Source: Utricularia gibba (Eukaryota > Streptophyta > Magnoliopsida > Lamiales > Lentibulariaceae). Taken from it: a stretch of DNA of 64,000 nt. A program made the position numbers and the translations under genes. The DNA is taken from assembly GCA_002189035.1 (NCBI GenBank), contig CM007991.1, forward strand, positions 2,046,001-2,110,000, written 5' to 3'. This document shows positions 51,053-62,418 of this stretch, one piece after another. A model generated the notes under the pieces. That model made no database searches and had not been told where the DNA came from. It saw nothing but the letters and a program-made list of their open reading frames with translations. Numbering within the stretch: position 1 is the first letter of the stretch; every line of letters starts with the position of its first letter.

Positions 51053-52524
51053 ATGGCAACTTCAGGTGTAGATAGTATTGCGCATTACTTCAGTAAAGGT
51101 ACCAAGGTTGAGATTAGTAGTAATGATGAAGGTTTTCAGGGTTCTTGGTACTTGGGAACTGTAATTCGGGGACCTGTGGTCACAAAGAAAACTTGCTCGA
51201 AAGTGCTTGTGGAGTACGATACGCTGATGGAAGATGAGGCAAGTAAGAAGCCGCTTAGGGAGGAGGTGGAGTTGGTGGATCTCAGGCCATCTTTGCCTGC
51301 GGAGAATCGCGCTTCTTACGAGTTTGACGAGGAAGTAGATGCGTGTCACAATGATGGGTGGTGGGAGGGGGTTATAACTGAAGTACGGGGAAACGATGAG
51401 TACTCCGTTTTCTTCCGAGGTACTCGGGAGCAAATTTCTTTCAAATCCTCACAACTTAGATTACATCGTGAATGGTCGAATGGGGAATGGGATCCACCGT
51501 TCGAAGGATCGCCTGAAACTGCCAACAGGAATGAGGTAAATTTTATGGGAATAACGCAGTCGGATTAGTAGATACCGTGGTTCCCGAACTCCAGTAGCAA
51601 CTAGTAGGTAGCATGGAGAGTTGTCAAAGTTATGAAAATCTGGTCTGATGTGGTGTCATCTAATTTTTGTTTTTGGTAGTGCCATGTACAGGCATGCTGA
51701 TCGATACTCAAGTCTGATTGGTTAGACTGCTTATTACTCATTTGTAATGGCCCAACTGCTCTCTGTGTTCTAAGAGAAGTGAACTTGATGTTTTATTACC
51801 ATTTCATTCATGAATGATTGTGTGTCTCCATTGACAACTTCCCTTTTCTTGAATCATGAGCTTAAAACCACGAAATCTGTCAATTAAGTTTCCCTGTTTC
51901 TAACTTCCCATCGCCAAGACTACTTGCTTATGATCTCTCATGGATTACCTATTGTGTTATCCCTTGAAATGCAGAAAACTCCAGCATCAGCCAGACGTGA
52001 CCCTAGAAAATATGGGGTTGATCAACATTTTCACCAAGGAGCTTCCATCGAAGTTCGTTCCGATGAGGGGGGTTTTGAAGATGCTTGGTATACTGCAAAA
52101 ATCCTGAAGAAACTAAAGGAAGACATGTATCTTGTTGAGTACGAGACACTGAGGTGTGATGATGATTCTGATTACCTGAGAGAAGAAACTGATATCCAGA
52201 ATATAAGACCATTTCCATCTGATATTAAAACAAACAGTTTTCAAGTTGGGGATGAAGTGGATGCTTTCTACAACGATGGCTGGTGGTCAGGTGTCATAAG
52301 CAAAGTTGTCAGGAAAGGCCATTTCAATGTTTCCTTCAAGACAACTGGGGAGAATTTAAAGTTCCGCCAATCCGATCTCCGTATCCATCAAGAATGGAAG
52401 GATGGAAACTGGACCGTTCACTCTAAGGTACAAGTCCAAGCACTTCTGAGTTAATCCACTGAATGCATTCGCTTTGCCTTGGAACTAACCATTTCCGACC
52501 CTTCAGGAGCAGAAGAAGGCATGA
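51053..52524 (+). CDS. Agenet (plant Tudor-like) domain protein, DUF724 N-terminal type
   Basis: Three exons (51053-51535, 51975-52427, 52507-52524) join in frame to give 317 residues. There are two pairs of Agenet domains, residues ~8-145 and ~165-312. Each pair has the same layout: a first unit (GTKVEISSNDEGFQGSWYLG; GASIEVRSDEGGFEDAWYTA) and a second unit (EFDEEVDACHNDGWWEGVIT; QVGDEVDAFYNDGWWSGVIS). Each ends in HREW/HQEW. Agenet domains bind modified histone tails or other proteins; DUF724-family members have this N-terminal half plus a longer C-terminal domain. Here the last exon is only EQKKA and stop, so the DUF724 part is absent. The two halves probably arose by internal duplication. 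Confidence 0.9.
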
Positions 52525-52922
52525 AATTGTCTCCCTTCTTCACAATCTGTTGCTGACTCTGCTTATGGAAAAGGTACCCACCCTATCGACACGAGTTCTT
52601 ATTCCGATGACTCGTTGCAGTATAGAAAAAAATAGGCCTACCCATTTGAGGTTTGTATTGGTTTCCTAGACAGTATTTCTAGTTAACTAGAAGAATTCAG
52701 ACGAATCGAGAATCGAACAGTCATGGATGCTGTGCAGTACTGTCCAAAATACCTAACTAGGTGCTCTTTGTTGTTAGAATCTAAAAACATCCATTTCACA
52801 GCTTGCTTATTCAGAAAAATAATAGGATTCGATCTGTGCTCGAAGGTGAGTTGAGGTTATTTACTGCATACATGATGCTTTTTCGTGGTAGAAGTAATAG
52901 GAACTGGGATGCAGTGAACCGC
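52525..52922. other. Convergent 3' ends of the Agenet (+) and aldo-keto reductase (-) genes
   Basis: About 400 bp between two stop codons, presumably 3' UTRs. No family-supported coding sequence was found in the open frames here. Confidence 0.5.
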
Positions 52923-55154
52923 CTAATCTATAGCAGGATCTTTGTACCTCTTGAAGACATTTTCTATGTCTTTCTCCACTTCAGGAGGCAGAGGCCTCTC
53001 TGTTTTGAGGACCGCATCAATGTCTTGAGCCAGCTGCTCCACGGTTGTAGCACCAATTATCGAGCTCGTAACGAATGGCCGGTCTCTCACAAATGCAAGA
53101 GCTAGCTCCACCAAACTCAGTCCATGTTTCTTTGCTACTTCAAGATACTTGCCTGTGGCTTCCTGCGAGTTAAGTACCGTAAAGGAATGCACAACAGCAT
53201 GTTACCAGCAGAAGCAGCACAAGGATGCTTTACCTTGGAAACGGACTTGTTGTATCTTTCCATGTATCCTGGAAAGAGGTTAAATCTACCTATTTTTGCA
53301 GCTTCTGAATTGCTGTCTAGGTACTTCCCGGACAAGGCTCCCCCAGCAAGAGGAGAATAAGCCAACAATCCAATGTTGCAGTTTTTTGGGTGACAAACTT
53401 CAATGAGATCAACTGCACAGTTCGAAATTTGTTTTTTCTCAAGGGACGTTTCTGTCTAGCATGAATTGCATGGGAAATCTATATTTTGTAGCGTTACTTA
53501 CGTTCATACTTGCATCTGACCAGCAGACTGTAGCTGTTCTGTGTACTCACGATCTTTGGTAATCCTTCCACTTTAGCAGCATGAACGAACTGCATTATTC
53601 CGTATGAAGTTTCATTGGAAACACCAATGTATCTCACCTGTAGGCATAGAGGCATTTATAGGAATATATCTACTCAAGATATGAATGAAGGGATTAGCCA
53701 GAGCAAGTATAGATAGCATCCGCACCTTTCCTTGATCTATCAGCTCTTGGAATGCCCTCAATTGATCTGCAAATGGCACACTTTCTCTCCATCTTGAGAA
53801 TTCGTATAGATAACCCCCAAACAAGGAAACGTAACGGTCCGGCCTGAAATATGCGTAAATCAGAAAACATACATATGGATGGAAAAAGGCCAACTAAGGA
53901 AGCTTGAAGTTAAATGGTGCGTTGTAGTTTGTTCTCTATGTTAGTAATGACTAGTTCTTTTATGTTTTTCCTTGTTAGGGACTCATTTCATTGGAAGATA
54001 ATACTCCCAAAGCCAAGAGTGACTAGTTTACAAATCCCATTCTAATGAAGAGCCGACAACTTAATGATAAGGTCTAAACATGGATATGAGGAAAGAGACA
54101 ACGAGATAGAGCATGGGCAGTACCAGTGTATCTGGAGCAAGTCAATGTAATCTGTACCAAGGCGTTGGAGACTTTTCTCCACACTCTCCTTAATATTGGC
54201 AGCATCCACACGGACAACGCTTGCATTGTCCCGTATATAAGATTTTTCAGAATACCCAGATACTTTTGTGGCCAGAATTACCTTGAAAAAACTATATTTT
54301 GCTTTGAATGCTCAAAGCAAGCGCGCAACCAACTTCATGAATGGAAAATTTCATGTACCTTATCTCGAGGCTGGGACTTCAACCAATTTGCAATGTAACG
54401 GTCTGTCCTTCCTTGGGTCTCCTTCTTAACAGGGATTGGATACTACAGATGACAGTTTAATTGTTTAAACTAGCAACAGAAATTGATCACGTGGACAATC
54501 CACTAGTCAAACTAGTTTGGAAATAGGGGACATATCACTTTTTCAGGCATGGTCAATTTATAGCAAAGTTACTCTTCCAGGAAATATAAATGGCTAATTA
54601 ATTGGCTTATGAGAATCTCAATTCCATTAGATTTCAAATAATTTGTTGCATCCGCTGCACATATTTCGACATTTTCAAAATCGGTTATGACCGCACACAG
54701 TCATTGAGAATTGCAATTCAGCACATAATTCAGCCATATTTCTACCATTGAGAATTACCATTTCAGCAGTGTCGAGAGCATTGATCCCTCTCTCAAAAGC
54801 GTAGCTAAGCTGCTCATGAGCCTCTTTCTCAGTATTCTGCTCCCCAAAAGTCATCTACAGCAGAATAACCTAAACTGCATCAGGCGGAAAATTTCTCGCA
54901 TATCCGGGAATTCCTAATGCGTATTTAAGCCAGATCCAAACCGTGCCGAGCGTGATTTCACTGATAACGAGATCGGAGTCTCCAAGCTTCCTATACTCCA
55001 GCGCCTTGCCGCTTTGCTTCCAACTGCAAACAACGAGGCTGCTGTTGCTCCTCTTCCTCCGCCATACCGGAGCTAAATGGCGGCTCGAGGAAACGTGAGT
55101 GCATTTTTCTCCAGTGTGGACAAAGCAATGGATAATTCCAGGCGATGAAGCCAT
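52923..55154 (-). CDS. Aldo-keto reductase family protein (Tas-like, AT1G04420 type)
   Basis: NAD(P)H-dependent oxidoreductase of the AKR superfamily, TIM-barrel fold. Eight exons (55154-54942, 54854-54759, 54442-54359, 54281-54124, 53843-53726, 53637-53502, 53412-53234, 53162-52923) join intact into 407 residues. The first ~50 residues (MASSPGIIHCFVHTG...) look like a plastid transit peptide. The core has EYRKLGDSDLVISEITLGT, MTFGEQNTEKEAHEQLSYAF and the catalytic Asp-Tyr region INALDTAEMYPIPV, plus LATKVSGYSEK (Lys), DYIDLLQIHWPDRY (His) and the cofactor loop GLLAYSPLAGGALSGKYL. It ends RPFVTSSIIGATTVEQ and KRYKDPAID. The physiological substrate is unknown. Exon 6-7 and the TG/G splice at the HW motif are phase-consistent. 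Nothing is broken. Confidence 0.93.
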
Positions 55155-55800
55155 TAGTCCACACAATCGCTTCTCGGCTAAAGCTGGGGGCCGAGCAGAA
55201 CCTGGAGATCACGTTTTCGAACACGAGGCGCCAGGGCCGCCAGGTAACCGTTGATGGACGTTGTGTGGGCCGTTTGAAAAGAAAGCAAAAATAGAATTAC
55301 TGATTGTATACGTTGAAGAGATGCTCTCTCCCATTTGGGCCTCATAAGTTGGACCAACATTATTTCTTGAGCCTATTAATCAACGGGCCCAATACTTATT
55401 CATTTGGATAAGAAGGCCCAATTATGTTGCTCGGCGGCTCAACCTACGAACGGCAGCAGGTGGCCGTGTGCCGGAAGAAATTTTTGGAGGAAATTGCTGA
55501 GAGTAGCGGCAGGAAGGTGATTGATGGCCTTCTTTTTTTTTTTTTTTTCTGTGTGTAATAGAGATAGGTGATTTTATGGAGTTTTCAATTGTTTTATTGG
55601 AGTTTGCACTGCGTCTGTCCCGGAAAGAATGAAGGAACATGCGTTTTATCGGCTTGGGTAGAAAAACTTGCTTCTAGATTTGAGCGTATGGCGTGAAAAA
55701 GCAGAGAGAATGCGGAGTTCTGAAATTGTGGAAGTGATTTTTGGTGCTCTGTGGTAAATTGCGATGCTTTTTTGTTTCTCCAGTGAAAAGCACTCGATAA
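55155..55800. promoter_or_regulatory. Divergent promoter of the aldo-keto reductase (-) and neuroguidin-like (+) genes
   Basis: TGGGCC at about 55336, GGGCCCA at about 55385 and GGCCCA at about 55415 form a cluster of TCP-type site II elements midway between the two starts. Downstream sequence to 55800 is T-rich leader. A poly(T) run of ~20 lies near 55532. No gene is seen. Confidence 0.5.
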
Positions 55801-57560
55801 ATGGAGGAGCCCACTAAATATGTGCCTTCTGATCAGCAAATAAGCAGGTTCTCACTGGAATTGCTGTCTTCTAATTTTTTGTGCTGATGTATTTTGTTAT
55901 TCACATGGAAACATGAGCTTTTTGAAACATATGATTCAGAGAAGCTACTCAACTGACTGCTGTCCTGAAAGAAATGAAGCAAGGTCTAGACACGGTGAGG
56001 AACAAAATTCTGGCTCTAACTACAAAGGTATGCAGGAGTGTGATTATTCAACAGTTAAGTTTATGAAGCTCGCGTATTGTTTTATTGCTAGGAATCCTGG
56101 TCATACCTTTGGTATATTATGCTAGGTCTTGTTATGTTTTGTCGATTGAACTATTTTAGAATATGTGTTAGCTTCACCTAACGTCTTCGTCTGTTTTATT
56201 GCAACTCTTCCCTCCCTTGGTGGAAATCTGGTCAATTCTCATTTAGTTTTGATTTTTATGTGCACAGGTGAAGGCCGGTGATTTACCCACCACGGATGGC
56301 CTAAGCTATCTTGAGGCCAAACATGTGCTCCTTCTAAACTATTGCCAGTCTCTTGTTTATTATCTTCTAAGAAAGGCAAATGGGAGTTCTATTCAAGAGC
56401 ATCCAGTTGTCAAGAGCCTTGTTGAGACCAGATTATTCTTAGAGAAGGTCCCTTCTCTAGTCCTTTGTTTAAATAGGAAGAATGAGGAATCGAGTATTGG
56501 TTTGTGGTTACATTTCCTTCGTTCGCTGTGCAGATTCGTCCAATTGACAAGAAACTGAACTATCAAATTGAGAAGATGACGAGGGATCCAGGAAACAAAG
56601 CTGACACGCCTGGTACAGTTGAAAAGGGAGAAGATAAAAGTAATGATGTGGAGGACTTGACAAAATATCGCCCTCATCCAGAGTTGCTTGTTAGCAAATC
56701 AAATGCAGATTCAGAGGTTGGTTGGCAGCCATCTTCTACGCTATTTAGTTAAGCATAAAAAATATCATGCTCCCAGTTTAACTTCTTTGGCTGAGCGTAT
56801 TTTGGTGAAACTTTCTCAGGATCGGCTTGGTGTGTATAGACCGCCCAAATTCGCTCCATCTTCAATGGAGGACAAGATGTCAAAGGTTGAGAGAAATGCT
56901 TTTCGGAAGGAAAAAGTAATGATGCGGGAAGCCACCCAAAGTGCTTATGTTAGAGACTTGATGAATGATCTAGAGGGAAGACCAGAGGAGGTAATATCAA
57001 ATACAAGTCATGTACGCTGCTTATTCTTATTTTTCTGATGCGGTTTTGTTCTGGAAACTGCAGGTAAGAGAACAATTTGGATCTGAGAGCCGGGAGATGG
57101 TGAATTATATATCAAAGATGGAGGAGCGTGCCCGACAAGAAGAAGAGCATTTCACTCGTGCCCCACTTAATAAATTTGAAAAGAAGAAGATGAAACATTT
57201 AATGAAGTCTAGGAACGGGTAAGATTCTGAATTATCAGAGTCTCCTTCCCATCTATCACTGTACCTATTAAACCGGAGGCTTTCTCTTTGACATGCATCC
57301 CAGGTTGCAAGGCTTGACAGAAAGTTTCTATGATGAGATAAAGGCATTACCTATAGCAGGGGAAGATGAAGACCGTTCTGTTGGGTTCAAGGCTCCCAGT
57401 GCAGGAGATAAAAAGTTCAAGAAACGCAAGGTATCATGCAAACGAACTATTCTGATTGTGCTCTTCTACAGAATACTGAAAACAGCACAGCTCCACTGAA
57501 ACTGCGAATCATTGCTCTTCTCCTTTTCTTGTTTTGGACTTGGTACAGCGTAAACATTAA
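55801..57560 (+). CDS. Neuroguidin-like Sas10/Utp3/C1D family protein
   Basis: Family members (yeast Lcp5, human neuroguidin) act in the U3 small-subunit processome in the nucleolus. Eight exons (55801-55847, 55940-56027, 56268-56447, 56534-56716, 56820-56990, 57064-57218, 57304-57430, 57549-57560) join cleanly into 320 residues. The Sas10/Utp3/C1D helix bundle occupies about residues 15-125 (LTAVLKEMKQGLDTVRNKIL, SYLEAKHVLLLNYCQSLVYY, VKSLVETRLFLEKIRPIDKK). The C-terminal half is charged, with YRPPKFAPSSMED, AYVRDLMNDLEGRPEE, KHLMKSRNGLQGLTESFYDE and a basic end KKFKKRKRKH. The last exon is only 12 nt (RKH-stop). The match to AT1G07840 is end to end. Confidence 0.93.
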
Positions 57561-57967
57561 CAGGCTACAAACAACCATGGACGTGTTGTGTTAACCAAAT
57601 GATCAGGCAGGATCAGGGTGTATTTGCCTTGCCTTGAAGCAGCAGCAGCAGCTCAAATGGCGGCGGACTTGGTTTTCAGATATCATACTTCAGTTAAGTT
57701 ATATATTACTTCTTCGTTAGTGATCAATGGCTTTCATGATTCAATCTCAACTTCTACATTGATGAGGCAGTACGGTTGATTGTATTTTATAATTAAAATA
57801 TTTTTTTAATTAAACATTAGTTTTGGGAGAAAAATCCAGTATTTGAATCCAAAACGACCAAAAACAGCCAAAAGAAGCATACCAATCAGAGAAAAAGCTT
57901 CCTGCATTGGGAGAGAGGGGAAGTCCGTCCTCATTGTTAGCCTTGTCTTTCTCCTACCTTCGTCCCC
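57561..57967. other. Intergenic region before the DnaJ C-terminal-domain gene
   Basis: About 400 bp with the neuroguidin 3' UTR and an AT-rich stretch (57770-57850), then a leader. No gene or repeat is clear. Confidence 0.45.
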
Positions 57968-59375
57968 ATGGGAGAATGTCCGACGTTGCAGATGTTGGAG
58001 ACCATTCTCGCAGCGGAGAAAGACAAGAAAAGATCCGCCCTCAAATGGCAGCCCGGCAAGAAGGGGATTCAGGTGCGTATAACGTCTGCCGTTTCATCGA
58101 CGGAAACCATGCCCTGTGGGTGCGCGCGCGCGTGATTGATGATTGATTACCTTTCAGGCCCTCAACATCGACAAACGAGGAGATGCAGCATTCTTTTCCG
58201 GAGGAGATCAACGCGGTGACCTCGCCGATGACGACCTTCAGATATCGAGCCCAACGCTTGTTTCTCGAACCACCAGCTGGATCAGCCCTGTACCAAGTCC
58301 TCACGGAATCAGGAGTCGGAAGAAGGAACGATCGTTACATAAGAAACTGTCGAAGAAATTTGAAGCGAACGCAGGTGACGATGAGTTCGAGATTTCAAGC
58401 CCGGTTCTCATTTCTCGCACCACGAGCAACATCAGCATTCTGAGTCCACATCTTTCAAGGAATGCAAGCTTTCTCAAAAGCCCTGTGGACAAGAAGAAAC
58501 TGGCTGATCTTTGGAGAGGAGATGGTAAGGATATGGATGATGAGCTTCCCGCTTGCTCCTCCGAGACCCAGTCCTCTTCCAGGAAGGATTCGGCGGACGA
58601 GAACGATCAAGACGATGACAATCATTCATCGAGAACAACCAGCAGATTGCCGAGAAAAACATCATCCGCTGGTGGTATGTACAACCCCCCTGTCACGAGA
58701 AGCGCAGCAGCTGGAAATGGGAGTACCCTAACAACAATTGTGTACACCCACTCCGGGAGTCGGAGGAAGCAGCAGACGATCGAAAGGAAACTCGACTGCA
58801 CACTCGAGGAATTGTGTTTCGGGTGTGTGAAGAAGATTAGCATCGTCAGAGACGCCATTCCTGCCAATGGGTACAGCCACCACCATCCATCTTGATCCCC
58901 TGGTTACTACCTCAACTTCTGAACAGAAGCTCTGGTATATTTTCTGAGCAGGCTACCTGTTCAAGAAGAAGACACATTAACCATAAAAGTGGAGCCCGGG
59001 TGGCAAAAAGGGACGAAAATCATATTCGAAGGGAAGGGAGAGGAGAGGGACATCGTGTTGGTGATTGATGAGAGAACCCACCCGATCTTCGAACGGGATG
59101 GGGACAACTTGGAGCTGGGAGTGGAAGTTCCCCTGCTACAGGCGCTAACAGGATGCACAATCAGTGTGCCCTTGTTATGTGGGGAAATGGATGTGATAGT
59201 GGATGAGATCATATACCCTGGATATGAGATGATAATCCAAGGACAAGGGATGCCAAAAGCCATGGAGCAAGCAAAAAGGGGAGACCTCAAGCTCAAGTTT
59301 CTTGTCGAGTTCCCCGACAACTTAAGCGATGAGCAACGGCAAGAGATTGCTAGTATCCTAGATGAAGAGTACTGA
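57968..59375 (+). CDS. DnaJ C-terminal-domain (HSP40 peptide-binding) protein without a J domain
   Basis: Exons 57968-58072, 58158-58870 and 58952-59375 give 413 residues. The final ~170 residues form a type II HSP40 substrate-binding region. It opens with KLDCTLEELCFGCVKKISI, then EDTLTIKVEPGWQKGTKIIF, HPIFERDGDNLELGVEVPLL, QALTGCTISVPLL, IIYPGYEMIIQGQGMP and FPDNLSDEQRQEIASIL. The region before it (~35-240) is low-complexity with repeated ISSPTLVSRTTS / ISSPVLISRTTS motifs and acidic Ser patches. There is no HPD-containing J domain, so it cannot be assumed to stimulate HSP70. The first exon is uncertain: the frame that splices to exon 2 is MGECPTLQMLETILAAEKD, whereas another ATG at 57976 is out of phase with exon 2. 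Related Arabidopsis protein: AT1G44160 type. Confidence 0.82.
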
Positions 59376-59724
59376 AAGCAATCCAACTAACATGAATAGT
59401 GATTAACAACAGACATACCAGTAGCATGGATGGCCAGCTGCCCAGATGTTCAAGACGTCTGAGATGGAAAATCTGTCTGTCTTTCTAGTCATCGTGGTGT
59501 ATGATATCTCACCATCAATGCAGTGACCCTGTTGGAAATGCATAACATAGCAATTCCCTTAGACATTATGCCTGCTGATGAATATCTAGGAACGTACTGA
59601 CTGGAAATCACAGAAATGCACAACAGAATGGGCAATTCATCTAACACCTTATGCAAGGATAAATGTCTAGAATATACGGATACAGAAATGCACAACAGAA
59701 AAAGAAAAACGGTTTCAGTGACGA
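59376..59724. other. Convergent 3' ends of the DnaJ-C (+) and ARGLU1-like (-) genes
   Basis: About 350 bp between two stop codons, presumably both 3' UTRs. A short imperfect direct repeat (AGAAATGCACAACAGAA) occurs at about 59611 and 59685. No coding sequence is supported. Confidence 0.5.
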
Positions 59725-61943
59725 TCATTTGTTTTTCAAGCCAAGTGCAAATGACAACTTGGGTCGAGATTTATCCTTGCCCAACAGCTTCATTTGCTTT
59801 ACTCGCTCTTCTTCCTCCTCCTGTTTCTTCCTTCGTAATGCCTCCTCTTTCTTTCTCTGGAGCTCCTCCAGCTCCCTGTAGCGTTCCTCCTCCACTTTCT
59901 GCCGCTCCAAAGCCTCTCTTCTTTGAGCTTCTTCCAACATTTTCCTGTTCTCCTCCAAGATTCTTTCCATCTCCTCTCTCTCCCGTCGAGCATCTTCCTG
60001 TAAAATTCAGGTGGATCAGATAAACTCTTATCAAACTCCTTTACCGAATATTCACCTGGTTGATTTTCTCCCTCATATCTAATAAGCATCATCAGATTAA
60101 AATGAACATATATTAAACAGCTTGTCCATATTGCCGAAATATGAAGCAGTCGTCAAAAGTAAAATAAATACTAAGCTGTGATGATTCTTTTTCACAGAAC
60201 GTTGCATAACTCAACAACTGTGAAGTAGATGCTTGCCTCTTTTTTCCTGGCTTCTAGGAGGGCATCTTCCTTCTCTTTTTCAAGTTGGGCCGCCACTTCA
60301 GCAGTAAGCTTCTTTCTACCCACCTCCAGACGCTTATTTATTTCAAGCCTAACTGAATCACAATTCAAGGCCTCTTGAACCTTTTTCTGAATTGCTTCTG
60401 CAACTCTCTTTGCTGTTTCTTCTTCGATTAACTTCAATTCTGCCTCTTCTTGACGCCTGTGAGGAAAAACAATGTAAGAAAAATGTGCAGACCAAGAACA
60501 GATCCACGAGTCGATATCCTTTACATCTTGCTTACAAACAAAAAACCTTATTCCTTACCATAAATATTACAACTTAAGACTTCATCTTGCCAATTAAGAC
60601 TACTAGTGATTTAAAATCATAATGAACGACAAACTAACCTCCAGGTTGAAAGAGATATTATAACAAATTTCCTTATGCTTTTCAAGCATTGCTCTAACTG
60701 ATTTCAGTTTCAAATCTGGTGAACAGAAGATTAACGAGTCAACCAAGTCGATCATCAAACTAAACATTACCAGAAACTCCTTCAATTAATCCTGTGGAGA
60801 AGAACATCAAGCGAAAGGCAGCAGATTTGATATTTCTTGATTAAATGTCCCGCCCTTCCATTTTATCAGTCTTAAGCCAACTAACTGTCGCACTACTGTC
60901 AACCCACGCAACTTCGGAAGGCAAACACTAAATGCCAAGCTTTCCAGCATCAAAATCAATAAATTATTGACACATGTTGCATATGAGAACCGTAGCACTG
61001 AAACCTAACAGCACAAACCATTTGCAAAATGATACAAATTAAGGGATGATTAAATGGGTTTCCATTATGGCATACAGGGTTATTTAAAAATTCGGAAGCT
61101 AAAGAATGATGAAAACGTAGAATCTCAACAACTGTGAATGACGATTGACTCGGTAGAAAAGCAAGATGAAGAAAAGGATGTGTTAAATAGCTATACCTTT
61201 TCTTCAACTCTTCTTCTCTTCTCGACTTTTCATAGGCATTTTTCGTCTCTTTAGTACCAGAAATTACATGTGGAGACCTACGTAATGGGGACGATGATAC
61301 ACTTCCGTTTCTTTGTCTTTTACTCTCCTTTGGACTTGGAGAACGACTTATTCGACGCCTTGAAACAGGGGAGCGGCTCCTGTGGCGTCCAGGAGAATGT
61401 GACCTACTTTGCTTTCTGTAGAATAAGATAAGCATTTAAGTTTCAAAGAACTACCGGGACGCTAAGATCTTCCCAACCCTGCATCACACCGACAGACTAT
61501 CGAATGCTAAAAGCATGTACGTTTACCTCGTTGATTGCAAAGAATAAACTTTGATTGCCATCTTTAATCATAAGAAACTGCTAATACAACCGAGCAATGA
61601 AATGAGACCAGCGCCATCACCTGTTGACTTCCCAGGTAATTGGAAGCCGTGCTCATATCAAGTTTCCCAAACAAAAAACCGTGACAGCCACATGGGCACT
61701 ACGTATTTTCTGAATACTACAGCTCAAGTTTGTACTCACAAGCATCACGTCCAAGCTAATCATAAATTGGGTTCACTGTTCCGTGATACAAAAAATTAAT
61801 TCTTGATTTTCTGCACAAGGGTATCACCTGCTGCGTGAATAATCTTGATTCCTCCAGCTCCGGCGGCCACTCCGCACTGGAGATGGCGAAGGTGAATACC
61901 TTCTGTGCGACGGCGACCTAGATACGACCCTCTCACGGCCCAT
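59725..61943 (-). CDS. ARGLU1: ARGLU1-like arginine/glutamate-rich splicing protein
   Basis: Animal ARGLU1 modulates splicing and transcription through an RS-rich N-terminal half and a coiled-coil Glu-rich half. Four exons (61943-61828, 61415-61197, 60456-60237, 59997-59725) join intact into 275 residues. Residues 1-105 are Arg/Ser-rich (SRSPSHRRYSPSPSPVR, RRRISRSPSPKESKRQR). Residues 110-265 are a long charged helix (RREEELKKRRQEEAELKL, ARREREEMERILEENRK, RYRELEELQRKKEEALRR). It ends KLSFALGLKNK. Intron 3 has a GC donor (GAG/GCAAGC); using the first downstream GT instead would insert six residues not expected in relatives. The location is probably nuclear speckles. It is divergently paired with PYM, another RNA-metabolism gene. 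Confidence 0.92.
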
Positions 61944-62418
61944 CACAGAAAACTGCCTTATCCAATTTCTCAGCCGATGATTCTACAGAGATCAACCTGA
62001 CATGCGACAGCACAAAGATTTGTACACATGTACATAAAAAATCGATCGCGATCGATTCAAATGCAGACATTAGCCAGAACTTGAAAAAAAAAATGAAGCG
62101 ATGGTTCAACATCAGTTACCTTTATTGACAGAGGATGGAGGACACCGCAATTCCAGAAGAACCCTAAAATCTCCAATGATGAAGATTAGATTATAAAGCG
62201 GTTTTTTCCGCTATATACTGAGTTCCTATTAAAAAAAAAAAAAAAAGCGGTTACTTTCTTGGACTGGACTTAAAAATATCTGCATACTGGGATGAGGCCC
62301 ATATAACTGACGTATGGGCCCAAAATGAGGTCTGGTAATGATTCTTGGGCCTGAGGGACAAAGTTGAGCGAAGAGTTCGAAGATAATCCCAACTTCATCA
62401 ATTCTCTGTGCAACTTCA
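61944..62418. promoter_or_regulatory. Divergent promoter of ARGLU1-like (-) and PYM (+)
   Basis: The 475-bp spacer contains GGCCCA at about 62297, TGGGCCCA at about 62315 and TGGGCC at about 62346. A telo-box-like AACCCTAA is near 62161. Both motifs are common in plant translation and RNA-metabolism gene promoters. The ARGLU1 5' UTR probably includes an intron, since splice-like sites flank 61980-62110. Confidence 0.5.
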
